Assembly: GCA_024234365.1 (NCBI GenBank)
Contig: JACKOK010000001.1
Span: 372,001 to 436,000 of the forward strand
DNA length: 64,000 bases
Source: Pseudomonadales bacterium
GTDB taxonomy: Bacteria > Pseudomonadota > Gammaproteobacteria > Pseudomonadales > Pseudohongiellaceae
Direction: 5' to 3'
Below are positions 18,588 through 25,633 of the stretch, one piece after another. The translations under genes were made by a program, and so were the position numbers. The notes below the pieces were generated by a model. It did no database searches and was not told the DNA's origin. It worked only from the letters and a program-made list of their open reading frames with translations. Positions within the stretch are counted from its first letter, which is position 1; each line of letters starts with the position of its first letter.

Positions 18588-18983
18588 ATGCAGGAATTCA
18601 GCGTTGAAATGACCGTGCGCGATTACGAATGTGATCTGCAGGGCATCGTCAACAATGCCGTGTACCAGAATTATCTGGAGCATGCCCGGCATCTTTATCT
18701 CAAAACCCGCGACGTGGACTTTGTTGAGCTGACCGCCCGTGGCCTGCATGTCATGGTCATTCGTGCCGAACTGGACTATCTGCGTTCCCTGCGCCCCGGG
18801 GATGCCTTTCGTGTATCCCTGTATACCGAGCGTGTGTCGCGGCTGCGCATGGCCTTCGTGCAGCGCATTGTGCTGCTTGCGGATGAAACCCCGGTCATGG
18901 ATGCGCGCTTCGTGGTGGCCGCGGTCAACGAGAAAGGACGCCCCTGTTTTCCCGAGGAGCTGGAGCGGCTACTGCTGCCTTAG
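18588..18983 (+). CDS. Acyl-CoA thioesterase of the hotdog fold (4HBT type)
   Basis: The 131-residue protein has the 4HBT pattern: [25 protein letters not shown] carries the Asp/Asn active-site region seen in YbgC- and FadM-type thioesterases, followed by the central strands ([17 protein letters not shown]). It probably hydrolyses acyl-CoA; chain specificity is unknown. Its last 15 bp overlap the 3' end of the convergent sirtuin gene. Confidence 0.87.
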   Translation: MQEFSVEMTVRDYECDLQGIVNNAVYQNYLEHARHLYLKTRDVDFVELTARGLHVMVIRAELDYLRSLRPGDAFRVSLYTERVSRLRMAFVQRIVLLADETPVMDARFVVAAVNEKGRPCFPEELERLLLP

Positions 18984-19679
18984 CAGGCGTTCGACAAACC
19001 CGGGCACGATTTCGGAGGCCGGGCCGTAGAGATGCTCGTCGAAGCGTGAGTGTGTCGGGTCCAGGTTCAGCTCCACCGTTCGCGCCCCGTGGCCCTTGGC
19101 GCTCTGATGAAAACCTGCGGCCGGGTAGACATTGCCCGAGGTGCCGATGGAGAGGAACAGATCGCATTGCTCCAGCGCCCGGGTGATGCGGGGCAGCTCC
19201 AACGGCATTTCCCCGAACCAGACGATGTGCGGGCGCAGATTGCCCGGCTCGCCGCAGCAGCGGCAGACCGTATCGAAACCCAGATCCTCGCGAATATCGA
19301 ACACCAGGCCGCTGACCTGGCAGTGCATTTTCAGCAATTCCCCGTGCAGGTGAACCAGATTGCGGCTGCCTGCCCGTTCGTGCAGATTGTCCACGTTCTG
19401 GGTCACGATCAGCACCTCTCCCGGAAAGCTGTGTTCCAGCCTGGCCAGAGCACTGTGTGCCGGGTTGGGGCGTACGTCCTCCTGCAGCAGTTGGCGGCGG
19501 CGCGCGTTGTAGAACTGGTGCACGAGCTGGGGGTTGCGGGCGAAGCCCTCCGGGGTGGCCACATCCTCGATGCGGTGGTTTTCCCACAGGCCATCACTGG
19601 CGCGGAATGTCTGGATGCCGGATTCGGCGGAAATGCCGGCGCCGGTGAGTACCACAATGGAGTGAAGGGGACGGTTCAT
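18969..19679 (-). CDS. cobB: NAD-dependent protein deacylase (CobB-type sirtuin)
   Basis: Sirtuins remove acyl groups from protein lysines using NAD. The 236-residue protein has the NAD motif [17 protein letters not shown], the [12 protein letters not shown] block, the catalytic histidine in HLHGEL and the cysteine region [19 protein letters not shown]. The pattern FYNARRRQ gives the Tyr and Arg spacing known from desuccinylating class III sirtuins such as E. coli CobB. I start at 19679 ([10 protein letters not shown]), where the family begins. The divergent bcp gene starts 109 bp away. Confidence 0.93.
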   Translation of the reverse strand: MNRPLHSIVVLTGAGISAESGIQTFRASDGLWENHRIEDVATPEGFARNPQLVHQFYNARRRQLLQEDVRPNPAHSALARLEHSFPGEVLIVTQNVDNLHERAGSRNLVHLHGELLKMHCQVSGLVFDIREDLGFDTVCRCCGEPGNLRPHIVWFGEMPLELPRITRALEQCDLFLSIGTSGNVYPAAGFHQSAKGHGARTVELNLDPTHSRFDEHLYGPASEIVPGFVERLLRQQ

Positions 19680-19715
19680 GACGAGGGATTCTAGGGGAAA
19701 GCGCCTAAAGCTGCC

Positions 19716-19745
19716 ATGACGCAATCGCTATGGCACGTCTATAAT
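19716..19745 (+). promoter_or_regulatory. Probable sigma-70 promoter of bcp
   Basis: A perfect TATAAT lies at 19740-19745 and an ATGACG hexamer at 19716-19721, spaced 18 nt, 44 bp upstream of the bcp start and reading toward it. Confidence 0.5.
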
Positions 19746-19788
19746 AGCGCCTCGCTTCCCATTGCAGAGAATGACAGGAGTCTTCCCC

Positions 19789-20259
19789 ATGGCCCATCCC
19801 AAGATCGGTAATCTTGCCCCCGCCTTCACCCTGCAGGACCAGGACGGCAAGCCCGTCAAATTGCAGGATTTTCGCGGAAAGAATGTTCTGGTCTATTTCT
19901 ACCCCAAGGCCATGACCCCCGGCTGCACCGTCCAGGCTTGCGGCTTGCGCGATGTGAAGGCCGAGCTGAAAAAACTGAACACGGTGGTGCTTGCCATCAG
20001 CCCCGACCCCGTTGCCCGGCTGAAGAAATTTGCCGAACGCGATGGGCTGAACTTCACGCTGCTCTCCGATGAAGACCACGCGGTTGCGGACAAATACGGT
20101 GTGTGGGACCTGAAGAAATTCATGGGGCGTGAGTTCATGGGCATCGTGCGCACCAGCTTCCTCATCGATGCCGAAGGGCGTCTGGTGCATATCATGGACA
20201 AGGTCAAGACCAAGACCCATCACGACGATGTGTTGGCCCTGATCAAGGCCGGGTTGTAG
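19789..20259 (+). CDS. bcp: Thioredoxin-dependent thiol peroxidase (BCP-type peroxiredoxin)
   Basis: The enzyme reduces peroxides using a peroxidatic cysteine recycled by thioredoxin. The 156-residue protein has FYPKAMTPGCTVQACGLRD: peroxidatic Cys46 and resolving Cys51, the five-residue spacing of 2-Cys Bcp/PrxQ enzymes. The start at 19789 has AGGAG 9 nt upstream. The esterase gene follows after 3 bp, so both are likely one transcript. Confidence 0.94.
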   Translation: MAHPKIGNLAPAFTLQDQDGKPVKLQDFRGKNVLVYFYPKAMTPGCTVQACGLRDVKAELKKLNTVVLAISPDPVARLKKFAERDGLNFTLLSDEDHAVADKYGVWDLKKFMGREFMGIVRTSFLIDAEGRLVHIMDKVKTKTHHDDVLALIKAGL

Positions 20260-20262
20260 CGC

Positions 20263-21051
20263 GTGAAGCTGAATTACAAGCAATACTCCAGCGAGGGAGA
20301 GCCGCTGCTAGTGCTGCACGGTCTGTTCGGCAGCTACAGCAACTGGGGCTGGCAGTGCCGGCAGCTGGCGAGCGATTTTGCCGTCTACGGGCTGGACCTG
20401 CGCAACCACGGGGGCTCGCCTCACAGCGACGAGATGGACTACCCGAACATGGCGCGCGATGTGCTGGAGTTCATGGACGATCACGGCATTGCCCGCTGCC
20501 ATATCCTGGGGCATTCCATGGGCGGCAAGACGGCCATGCAGGTGGCGCTGAGTGCGCCGGAGCGGGTGGAACGGCTGGTGGTCGCCGATATTGCGCCCGT
20601 TGCTTATGAGGGACAACACGACAGTATTCTGGCCGGCCTGAAGGCCATCGATACCGCCCGCATCGGCAGCCGTAACGAGGCGGATGTGATTCTGGCGGAA
20701 TATGAACCCGACGAACTGGTGCGCCAGTTTCTGCTCACCAATCTGATCAGGCAGACCGATGGAACTTTTGGCTGGCGGATCAACCTGGCGGTGCTGACCA
20801 GTCATTACGATCGCTTGCGCGAGGGGCTTATGGCAGGGCGTTTTGACGGCCCGGTGCTGTTTGTGAAAGGCGCCTTGTCGAACTATATTACCGAGCAGCA
20901 TCGGGAGGCGATTCTGCAGCGTTTCTCGCAGGCCCGCATCAAGGTCATCCAGCATACCGGCCACTGGCTGCATGCGGAAAAACCGCAGACCTTTTACCGC
21001 ATCGTGCATGGATTTCTGAAACCCGGCTCCGAGCCGGAGGACGTGGCATAG
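20263..21051 (+). CDS. Alpha/beta hydrolase (YbfF-type esterase)
   Basis: The 262-residue cytoplasmic protein has LLVLHGLFGSYSNWGWQ (oxyanion hole), DLRNHGGSPHSDEMDY, the nucleophile elbow GHSMGGKTAM and a late His in HTGHWLHAEKP, all as in E. coli YbfF, which acts on short acyl esters. It starts with GTG at 20263, 3 bp after bcp, and is followed 20 bp later by pdxJ. Confidence 0.88.
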   Translation: MKLNYKQYSSEGEPLLVLHGLFGSYSNWGWQCRQLASDFAVYGLDLRNHGGSPHSDEMDYPNMARDVLEFMDDHGIARCHILGHSMGGKTAMQVALSAPERVERLVVADIAPVAYEGQHDSILAGLKAIDTARIGSRNEADVILAEYEPDELVRQFLLTNLIRQTDGTFGWRINLAVLTSHYDRLREGLMAGRFDGPVLFVKGALSNYITEQHREAILQRFSQARIKVIQHTGHWLHAEKPQTFYRIVHGFLKPGSEPEDVA

Positions 21052-21071
21052 GCTGCCCGCAGGAGACTGAT

Positions 21072-21800
21072 ATGACTGTACTCAGCGTCAACGTGAACAA
21101 GATTGCCCTGTTGCGCAATTCCCGTGGCCGCAACTATCCGGATGTTCTGGCGTTTGTGCGGCGTCTCCTGGCACTGGGCGTGAAGGGCATCACCGTGCAT
21201 CCTCGCCCCGACGAGCGCCATGTCACCCGGCAGGACGTCGTGGACATCACCGAGCTGCTGAAGGACTACCCCCGCGTCGAATTCAATATCGAGGGCTACC
21301 CATCGGAAGAATTTCTGGCGATGGTGGAACGGGTACGCCCGGCGCAGTGCACGCTGGTGCCGGATGCCCCCGATCAGCTCACCTCGGATCATGGCTGGGA
21401 TGTGCCGACCCATGCCACGGAGCTGCGCGAGATTCTGCAACGCCTGCGTCAGGCCGGTGTGCGCAGCAGCCTGTTTCTGGACCCGGTGCCCGGGTTGGTG
21501 GATGCAGCGCTTGAGGTCGGCGCCGACCGCATCGAGCTGTACACCGAAAGCTATGCGGAGGCCTTTGGCACGGACCGCCAGGATGCCGTGCTGGCGGACT
21601 ACGCGGCCACGGCGGCTCGTGCCCGGGAACTGGGTATCGGCCTGAATGCCGGGCACGACCTGGATCTTAATAATCTGGCGACCTTCCTGAGGATTCCCGG
21701 CATCGAGGAGGTTTCCATCGGGCACGCGCTGGTGGTGGAGTCGCTGGAGCAGGGCATGGATGCGGTGGTGCGCCAGTATCTGGCAATTACCGGGGAATAG
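21072..21800 (+). CDS. pdxJ: Pyridoxine 5'-phosphate synthase
   Basis: PdxJ condenses 3-hydroxy-1-aminoacetone phosphate with 1-deoxy-D-xylulose 5-phosphate, the last ring-forming step of DXP-dependent vitamin B6 synthesis. The 242-residue TIM-barrel protein has LSVNVNKIALLRNSRG, VTVHPRPDERH-like ITVHPRPDERHV, FNIEGYPSEEF, LVPDAPDQLTSDHGW and the final NAGHDLDLNNL with EEVSIGHAL. Length is the usual one. PdxH is encoded at 30.8 kb. Confidence 0.95.
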   Translation: MTVLSVNVNKIALLRNSRGRNYPDVLAFVRRLLALGVKGITVHPRPDERHVTRQDVVDITELLKDYPRVEFNIEGYPSEEFLAMVERVRPAQCTLVPDAPDQLTSDHGWDVPTHATELREILQRLRQAGVRSSLFLDPVPGLVDAALEVGADRIELYTESYAEAFGTDRQDAVLADYAATAARARELGIGLNAGHDLDLNNLATFLRIPGIEEVSIGHALVVESLEQGMDAVVRQYLAITGE

Positions 21801-21928
21801 CCGAAAGACCCGCCGGGACGTTCAGTTCAGGTTCATGTGGGCTGCTTAGACTGTGAGCATGGGAGACGACTTCTCCCGGATCACAGCAACGCGCCATGTC
21901 TGCGGATGTGGCACGAAGGAGTCCCAAC

Positions 21929-22540
21929 ATGAAAACCTTCCACACTCTGATCATCAGCCTGGCTCTGGGCCTTTTTGCCATGCAGGCGAGTGCCTCGGAT
22001 GCCTATCTGCACCAGCAGGCCCGGGAGCTGGAGTCCCTCAGCCGGGACATCGCCCGGGAACTGCGTTATAGCGGGGAACACCGTGCGCTGCGCCGTGAGG
22101 CAGAGGAACTGGCACAGGAGGCCAGCCGTTTCCGCGATGCGATCGACGGGCGCTATGAGCGTGTCTATATTCAGTCACGCTACGACACGCTCTCGCGCCA
22201 TTACCACAGCCTGGATCGTCGTTACCGCGAGGTGCATTTTGAGCCGCGCTACCGCTACCTGGATCGCAGCTTCATCAGCATCGGCGCGATCTTCGGTGGC
22301 CTGGACAGTGGCTATGTGCGCTTCACCAGCGGCTGGGATTTTCCCTACTATTCCTCGCGCTCGTATTCATCCCGCCCGGTCATCGTGAGCCGTCCGTCGT
22401 CACGCTACGCTCCCTTCGGGCTGCAGCAGCGGGACTATCGCGATGAACATCGCTATGAGCGCCGTGTGTCCCAGGATAGACACTCTTCCCGCAGCCGTCA
22501 TGAGCGGGATGACAGGGGGCGTCGTAATCATTACAAGTGA
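21929..22540 (+). CDS. Small secreted basic protein, function unknown
   Basis: The 203-residue product has a signal peptide (TLIISLALGLFAMQASAS), then a helical region (HQQARELESLSRDIARELRY through about residue 90) and an Arg/Tyr/Ser-rich tail with many RYER- and SSR-like repeats. I recognise no family. The ATG at 21929 follows AGGAGTCCCAAC; an upstream ATG in frame would spoil the signal peptide. It is the last ordinary gene before the AT-rich repeat region. Confidence 0.7.
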   Translation: MKTFHTLIISLALGLFAMQASASDAYLHQQARELESLSRDIARELRYSGEHRALRREAEELAQEASRFRDAIDGRYERVYIQSRYDTLSRHYHSLDRRYREVHFEPRYRYLDRSFISIGAIFGGLDSGYVRFTSGWDFPYYSSRSYSSRPVIVSRPSSRYAPFGLQQRDYRDEHRYERRVSQDRHSSRSRHERDDRGRRNHYK

Positions 22541-22621
22541 GATGAGTGTTGTCTGCTGGTGAGTCCCTTAACCTTAAGGTCGGCACTTCGTCTAACGAGC
22601 CGAGCGGCGAGGGAGTCGGGG

Positions 22622-22693
22622 CTATTTGGGGTCAGTGTAAAAACTCTGCGTATCATCTTTTTTCAAGAGTTCTTACACTGACCCAAAATATCC
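22622..22693. repeat. MITE-like repeat, copy A (72 bp, inverted arms)
   Basis: The arms ATTTGGGGTCAGTGTAAAAA (22624-22643, continuing CTC) and its near reverse complement at 22667-22691 match at about 21 of 23 positions, around a 20-nt centre. Four further copies lie within 2.9 kb. Copy E at 25361-25433 is nearly identical and in the same orientation. It codes for nothing itself. Confidence 0.85.
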
Positions 22694-22771
22694 GTTACCA
22701 CGAATATCGTGGTGGTAAAATCCTTCGTTCAGTGCCTTCGTTCTATGCAAAAATCGAAAGCGTAATCGTTG

Positions 22772-22852
22772 GCGTGATGTCAGCTCTGGGCGCTGGGTAT
22801 AAGCAGGCAGAACCGAGACACGCCAGGGATGGCGTGTTCTGAATGCTTACAA
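22772..22852. repeat. Multi-hairpin repeat R2, copy 1 (3' truncated)
   Basis: This stretch repeats 25445-25552 nearly base for base (it begins GTGATGTCAGCTCTGGGCGC in both). It includes the hairpin ACACGCCA-GGGA-TGGCGTGT at 22818-22837. The right arm that closes the outer inverted repeat in copy 2 is missing here, because the sequence runs into copy B of the MITE-like repeat, and the second internal hairpin is absent. In both places R2 lies downstream of a 72-bp MITE-like copy. Confidence 0.75.
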
Positions 22853-22910
22853 GGCTATTTGGGGCTATTTGGGGTCAGTGTAAAAACCCTGCGTATTGAC
22901 CCCAAATATC
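22853..22910. repeat. MITE-like repeat, copy B (short form)
   Basis: A short version of the same repeat: TATTTGGGGTCA (22866-22877) and its perfect reverse complement (22897-22908) enclose 19 nt. The left end is partly duplicated (GGCTATTTGGGG at 22853-22864). It ends 8 bp from the stop codon of the following minus-strand gene. Confidence 0.8.
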
Positions 22911-22917
22911 TCGGAAA

Positions 22918-23472
22918 CTAGTTTGGGAGTACGTTGTCCGTAGTGATTTCAAAGTTTCCGCTTACCCTTTCATTAATGGCAAAACTATACGCACCTGCGT
23001 CTAGTCCATACACGGGCAAGGGAATAGTTTTTGAAAACTGCACCTGCTCGGTGGTGCAGTCAATCTCTGGTGAGGGGAGCGAGTCAGGATCATAGTACAG
23101 AAATACATTAAAGACATTTCCATGCATATTGATTGCATATTTTCCGACCCTTGGGCAACCTGTCCCGAATGTTCCTGAAACCTCGAGAAACACTTGAACA
23201 GGTGTTTCTGAAGTTACAACCACCTCAACAGCGTCAACTGATCCTATAAGAGTGCCGACATCTGCGGATACTAGTGTCCACTCAGCTTCTGATCCGGCGC
23301 TTTTGAAAATTGCATTTTGATACTGCCCCGGATTGTCTCCGTAGTTAACCAAGGGAACTTCAAGGACATAATCCTCTTGTAAACTCAGCGTCGCATTCAT
23401 TGGCTGCGAATAGAGGTATTGTGGGAAGTTAAGAGATACAAGAGTAACGGAAAGAACTAATAAATTACGCAT
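22918..23472 (-). CDS. Secreted protein of unknown function, S8-partner family member A
   Basis: The 184-residue product has a signal peptide (MRNLLVLSVTLVSLNFPQYLYS) and a mature domain of about 160 residues. It shares with the proteins at 24187 and 57300 the blocks PVQVFLEVSG, GC-x-x-x-GK, YYDPDSLP, KTIPLPVYGLDAGAY and GNFEITTDNVLP, so the three are paralogues; two conserved cysteines could form a disulfide. No known family comes to mind. GAGGAGA lies 9 nt before the ATG. Directly upstream are a 36-nt hairpin and the last codons of a broken S8 peptidase gene. The region is more AT-rich than its surroundings, suggesting transfer. Confidence 0.85.
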   Translation of the reverse strand: MRNLLVLSVTLVSLNFPQYLYSQPMNATLSLQEDYVLEVPLVNYGDNPGQYQNAIFKSAGSEAEWTLVSADVGTLIGSVDAVEVVVTSETPVQVFLEVSGTFGTGCPRVGKYAINMHGNVFNVFLYYDPDSLPSPEIDCTTEQVQFSKTIPLPVYGLDAGAYSFAINERVSGNFEITTDNVLPN

Positions 23473-23492
23473 TTTCAGAATCTCCTCAAAGC

Positions 23493-23528
23493 GACTGCCC
23501 CTAAAGTGGTTACACCTTAGGGGCAGTC
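23493..23528. promoter_or_regulatory. 16-bp hairpin in the leader of gene A
   Basis: Read on the minus strand, GACTGCCCCTAAGGTG and CACTTTAGGGGCAGTC pair over 16 positions with one G-U pair, around the loop TAAC. It ends a few bases before the GAGGAGA ribosome site of gene A and has no T-run, so it is more likely a leader structure or operator than a terminator. A similar hairpin precedes gene B. Confidence 0.6.
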
Positions 23529-23547
23529 GGTCAAGTCCTATCGACGC

Positions 23548-23595
23548 CTACCATTGTTGCCATATAAATCGCGAAGGAGAACCTGACAGGGAGAT
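23548..23595 (-). pseudogene. Remnant 3' end of an S8 (subtilisin-like) peptidase gene, copy 1
   Basis: The minus strand reads SLSGSPSRFIWQQW and a TAG stop. This matches the C-terminus of the S8 fragment at 24795-25361 (SGSTSRFIWQQW) at 11 of 12 positions. Only about 15 codons remain; upstream the sequence turns into MITE-like copy C. It lies just before gene A, as the longer S8 fragment lies just before gene B. Confidence 0.7.
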
Positions 23596-23601
23596 ATTTG
23601 G

Positions 23602-23774
23602 GATATTTGGGGTCAGTGTAAAAACCCTGCGTATCATCTTTTTTTGGCCTTTGGTCCTCTTTTTACCATCAATCTTCCTTGGTTGCAGTGGTCATTGTTA
23701 AAGCGTCAGGATAGTGAAATCGCCTCTCAGGGCTATACTGTCTTCAAGAGTTCTTACGCTGACCCCAAATATCC
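23602..23774. repeat. MITE-like repeat, copy C (long form, about 170 bp)
   Basis: The left arm GATATTTGGGGTCAGTGTAA (23602-23621 and on) and the right arm ending ACGCTGACCCCAAATATC at 23773 are inverted to each other around about 120 bp. The right 67 bp (23708-23774) recur as copy D at 24087-24153. The insertion removed most of the S8 peptidase gene upstream of gene A. Confidence 0.8.
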
Positions 23775-24053
23775 AAGAATAGATAAGAGTGTTGATATGA
23801 TATGTGGAGATAATAACAACCATATAGCTAAGGTGCGTCGAGTTGGCAGCAAGTATCCTCCCATTACAGTGAGGATAGGAAATATGAGAGGCACATAGTA
23901 AAAGGTTGGAGCACCAGCCACATAAAAACAGATAGGAATAGACAGTGCTGCTGCTATGTAAGCTGTTCGTTGACTGTTGGTGATTGCAGAAAAAAATGGC
24001 AGAATAATTCCTAGAATTGACGATATAAGAAACGTTATTTGTGTTAACGCCAT
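23754..24053 (-). CDS. Small hydrophobic membrane protein, possibly truncated by the repeat
   Basis: The 99-residue product has three or four hydrophobic segments (ITFLISSILGIILPFFSA, AYIAAALSIPICFYVAG, YYVPLIFPILTVMGGYL, LAIWLLLSPHIISTLLSIL). AGGAAAAGG lies before the ATG at 24053. The last six residues and the stop codon come from the right arm of MITE-like copy C, so the original C-terminus may have been lost. The gene lies between two direct copies of the 67-bp repeat half. I recognise no family. Confidence 0.55.
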   Translation of the reverse strand: MALTQITFLISSILGIILPFFSAITNSQRTAYIAAALSIPICFYVAGAPTFYYVPLIFPILTVMGGYLLPTRRTLAIWLLLSPHIISTLLSILGYLGSA

Positions 24054-24086
24054 ACATTACCTTTTCCTGCTTCCGGAAATATAATC

Positions 24087-24153
24087 AGCATAGTGAAATT
24101 GCCTCTCAGAGCCATACTGCCTTCAAGAGTTTTTACACTGACCCCAAATATCC
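24087..24153. repeat. MITE-like repeat, copy D (right half only)
   Basis: These 67 bp match 23708-23774 at roughly nine in ten positions (AGNATAGTGAAAT..., ending ACACTGACCCCAAATATCC). No left arm is present nearby. It is downstream of gene B (24187) on that gene's strand. Confidence 0.75.
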
Positions 24154-24186
24154 TTTGGGGGAAGCTCAGATGATGTCTTAGATTGG

Positions 24187-24729
24187 CTAAGGCAATGTGT
24201 TATCTGTCATAAAAGTAAACTCACCGTTAAACTTGCCGTTCACCTGGAATTCGTATTCGCCAGCATTCAGTCCGTAAACTGGTAACGGTACGGTTTTCGT
24301 AAAGAAAGTAACGGAGCCAGGACAAGCAACATCGTCTGCAGGGATACTGTGTGGATCAATATGAATATATATTTCGAATACATGCTCTTTTCTACGAACA
24401 TCAATCTCACCGAGTTTACGGCAACCATCAATGAGTGCGCCTGATATCTTTAAAAAAACCTGTATTGGTATGTTATCGGTTTTCACGAGTTCAACATCAT
24501 AGATCTCCTGTAAAACGGTAGTTGTTGTTACACGAGTCAAGCGCCACAGATCATTTTGATAGAATTCGAGTCTGACGTCTTTATAGAATCCTGGGTGATC
24601 CTCTGTATCAACTGACGGTATAGTTAGTTCAAGGTTGCTGTCGGAATAGATGGGGTCATCGTGAGCTATCAATAGATTCGAAGTTATTACAGCCCCTATA
24701 GCGACGATGATCTGAAGGAAATATTTCAT
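24187..24729 (-). CDS. Secreted protein of unknown function, S8-partner family member B
   Basis: The 180-residue product has a signal peptide (FLQIIVAIGAVITSNLLIA) and shares with gene A and the fragment at 57300 the blocks PIQVFLKISGAL, DGC-K-GE, IHIDPHSIP, TKTVPLPVYGLNAGEY, VNGKFNGEF and DNTLP. Its codon use is AT-rich. It begins 66 bp after the stop of a broken S8 peptidase gene on the same strand, with a hairpin (24750-24780) between. The pairing with a subtilisin-like peptidase suggests a substrate, inhibitor or accessory protein; this is inference. Confidence 0.85.
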   Translation of the reverse strand: MKYFLQIIVAIGAVITSNLLIAHDDPIYSDSNLELTIPSVDTEDHPGFYKDVRLEFYQNDLWRLTRVTTTTVLQEIYDVELVKTDNIPIQVFLKISGALIDGCRKLGEIDVRRKEHVFEIYIHIDPHSIPADDVACPGSVTFFTKTVPLPVYGLNAGEYEFQVNGKFNGEFTFMTDNTLP

Positions 24730-24749
24730 GATTTTATCTCGACTTTAAG

Positions 24750-24780
24750 CTCTCGTGCTGGGAAAAAATCAGCACGAGAG
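24750..24780. promoter_or_regulatory. 11-bp hairpin between the S8 fragment and gene B
   Basis: CTCTCGTGCTG and CAGCACGAGAG pair perfectly over 11 bp around a 9-nt A-rich loop. On the minus strand it follows the S8 stop codon by 15 nt and precedes the gene B start by 20 nt. No T-run follows, so a simple terminator is unlikely. Confidence 0.55.
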
Positions 24781-24794
24781 ATGATTTAGGGATA

Positions 24795-25361
24795 TTACCA
24801 TTGTTGCCAAATGAATCTGGATGTAGAACCGGACACTGGGCCGCCTCCAAATAGCTCAGTCACTGTACCCATTGTTCCGGTGGCGCGGAAGGCATTATAT
24901 AAAGAAGCGGTATCGCCTGAGTTGCAAGCAGTGCCAGAAGCCTCACATGCAACCGCCATAACTCCTGCTATTAACGGAGCAGCGATTGAGGTTCCGCTTG
25001 CAACGGACTGATTACCATTCTTGTCAATGACGGGGACATTTTCACCTGGTGCAAACGTGGAAATGCTATATCCGGTTCTTGTAAAAAATGACCTAATATC
25101 TGTAGATGAGCTACCATTTGTAGTCGCACCTACAGTAAATGCTTCAGGGATTCTACTTGGTGTGTAGTCATCAGCACTGCAAGTATCATTTCCTGCAATT
25201 ACTACTATGAGAATACCGGCATCATGTGCATTTTTAATTGCACTTTCGACACTGGGAATAATATTTGGTGTACAGGCGGGTTGCCCAGACGGGGATTTAT
25301 ACCAAAAACTCCAATTGACGATAGTTCCAGGAGCCTCATTCGTGGCTAGCCAATTAGGGGC
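24795..25361 (-). pseudogene. S8 (subtilisin-like) serine peptidase gene, 3' fragment, copy 2
   Basis: The minus-strand frame is open for about 188 codons but has no start. It contains the oxyanion-hole asparagine in VVIAGNDTCSADDY, the block RIPEAFTVGATT, STFAPGENVPV and the catalytic serine motif VASGTSIAAPLIAGVMAVA, all diagnostic of subtilases, and ends SRFIWQQW. The N-terminal half with the catalytic Asp and His is missing: at 25361 the reading frame meets MITE-like copy E and a stop codon. The product, if made, cannot be an active protease. AT-rich composition matches gene B. Confidence 0.85.
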
Positions 25362-25433
25362 TATTTGGGGTCAGTGTAAAAACTCTGCATATCATCTTTT
25401 TCCCAAGAGTTCTTACACTGGCCCCAAATATCC
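25361..25433. repeat. MITE-like repeat, copy E (73 bp), interrupting the S8 gene
   Basis: Arms at 25361-25385 and 25407-25431 are inverted (CTATTTGGGGTCAGTGTAAA and its near complement). It is almost identical to copy A, which lies 2.7 kb away in the same orientation. It marks the point at which the S8 peptidase frame is lost. Confidence 0.85.
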
Positions 25434-25444
25434 GCGAACTGGCT

Positions 25445-25574
25445 GTGATGTCAGCTCTGGGCGCTGGGTATAAGCAGGCAGAACCGTCACACGCCAGGGA
25501 TGGCGTGTGTCGAGCCTGTACAGGGATGTACGCTTTTTGGCGTGTTCTGAATGCTTATACCCAGTGCCCAGAGC
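25445..25574. repeat. Multi-hairpin repeat R2, copy 2 (complete), with CsrA-type motifs
   Basis: The outer arms GCTCTGGGCGCTGGGTATAA (from 25454) and its near reverse complement (25552-25574) differ at one position over 23. Inside are two small hairpins with GGGA loops: ACACGCCA-GGGA-TGGCGTGT (25489-25508) and GTACA-GGGA-TGTAC (25518-25531). The second contains GTACAGGGATGT, an exact match to the CsrA/RsmA in vitro consensus RUACARGGAUGU. No open frame of note. Confidence 0.75.
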
Positions 25575-25633
25575 GGGGCTACGAAGTACTCACCTCAATG
25601 CCAGAAACCAGCACGAAGGGAAGAGAGTAAGCA

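Noticed and set aside
22622..22693. MITE-like hairpins as ordinary rho-independent terminators
   Set aside because: Stems are AT-rich, carry no T-run on either side and recur with the same sequence, which fits a mobile repeat better.
22622..25433. Clustered repeats as a CRISPR array
   Set aside because: Copies differ in length, are irregularly spaced, contain or flank genes, and no cas genes are present.
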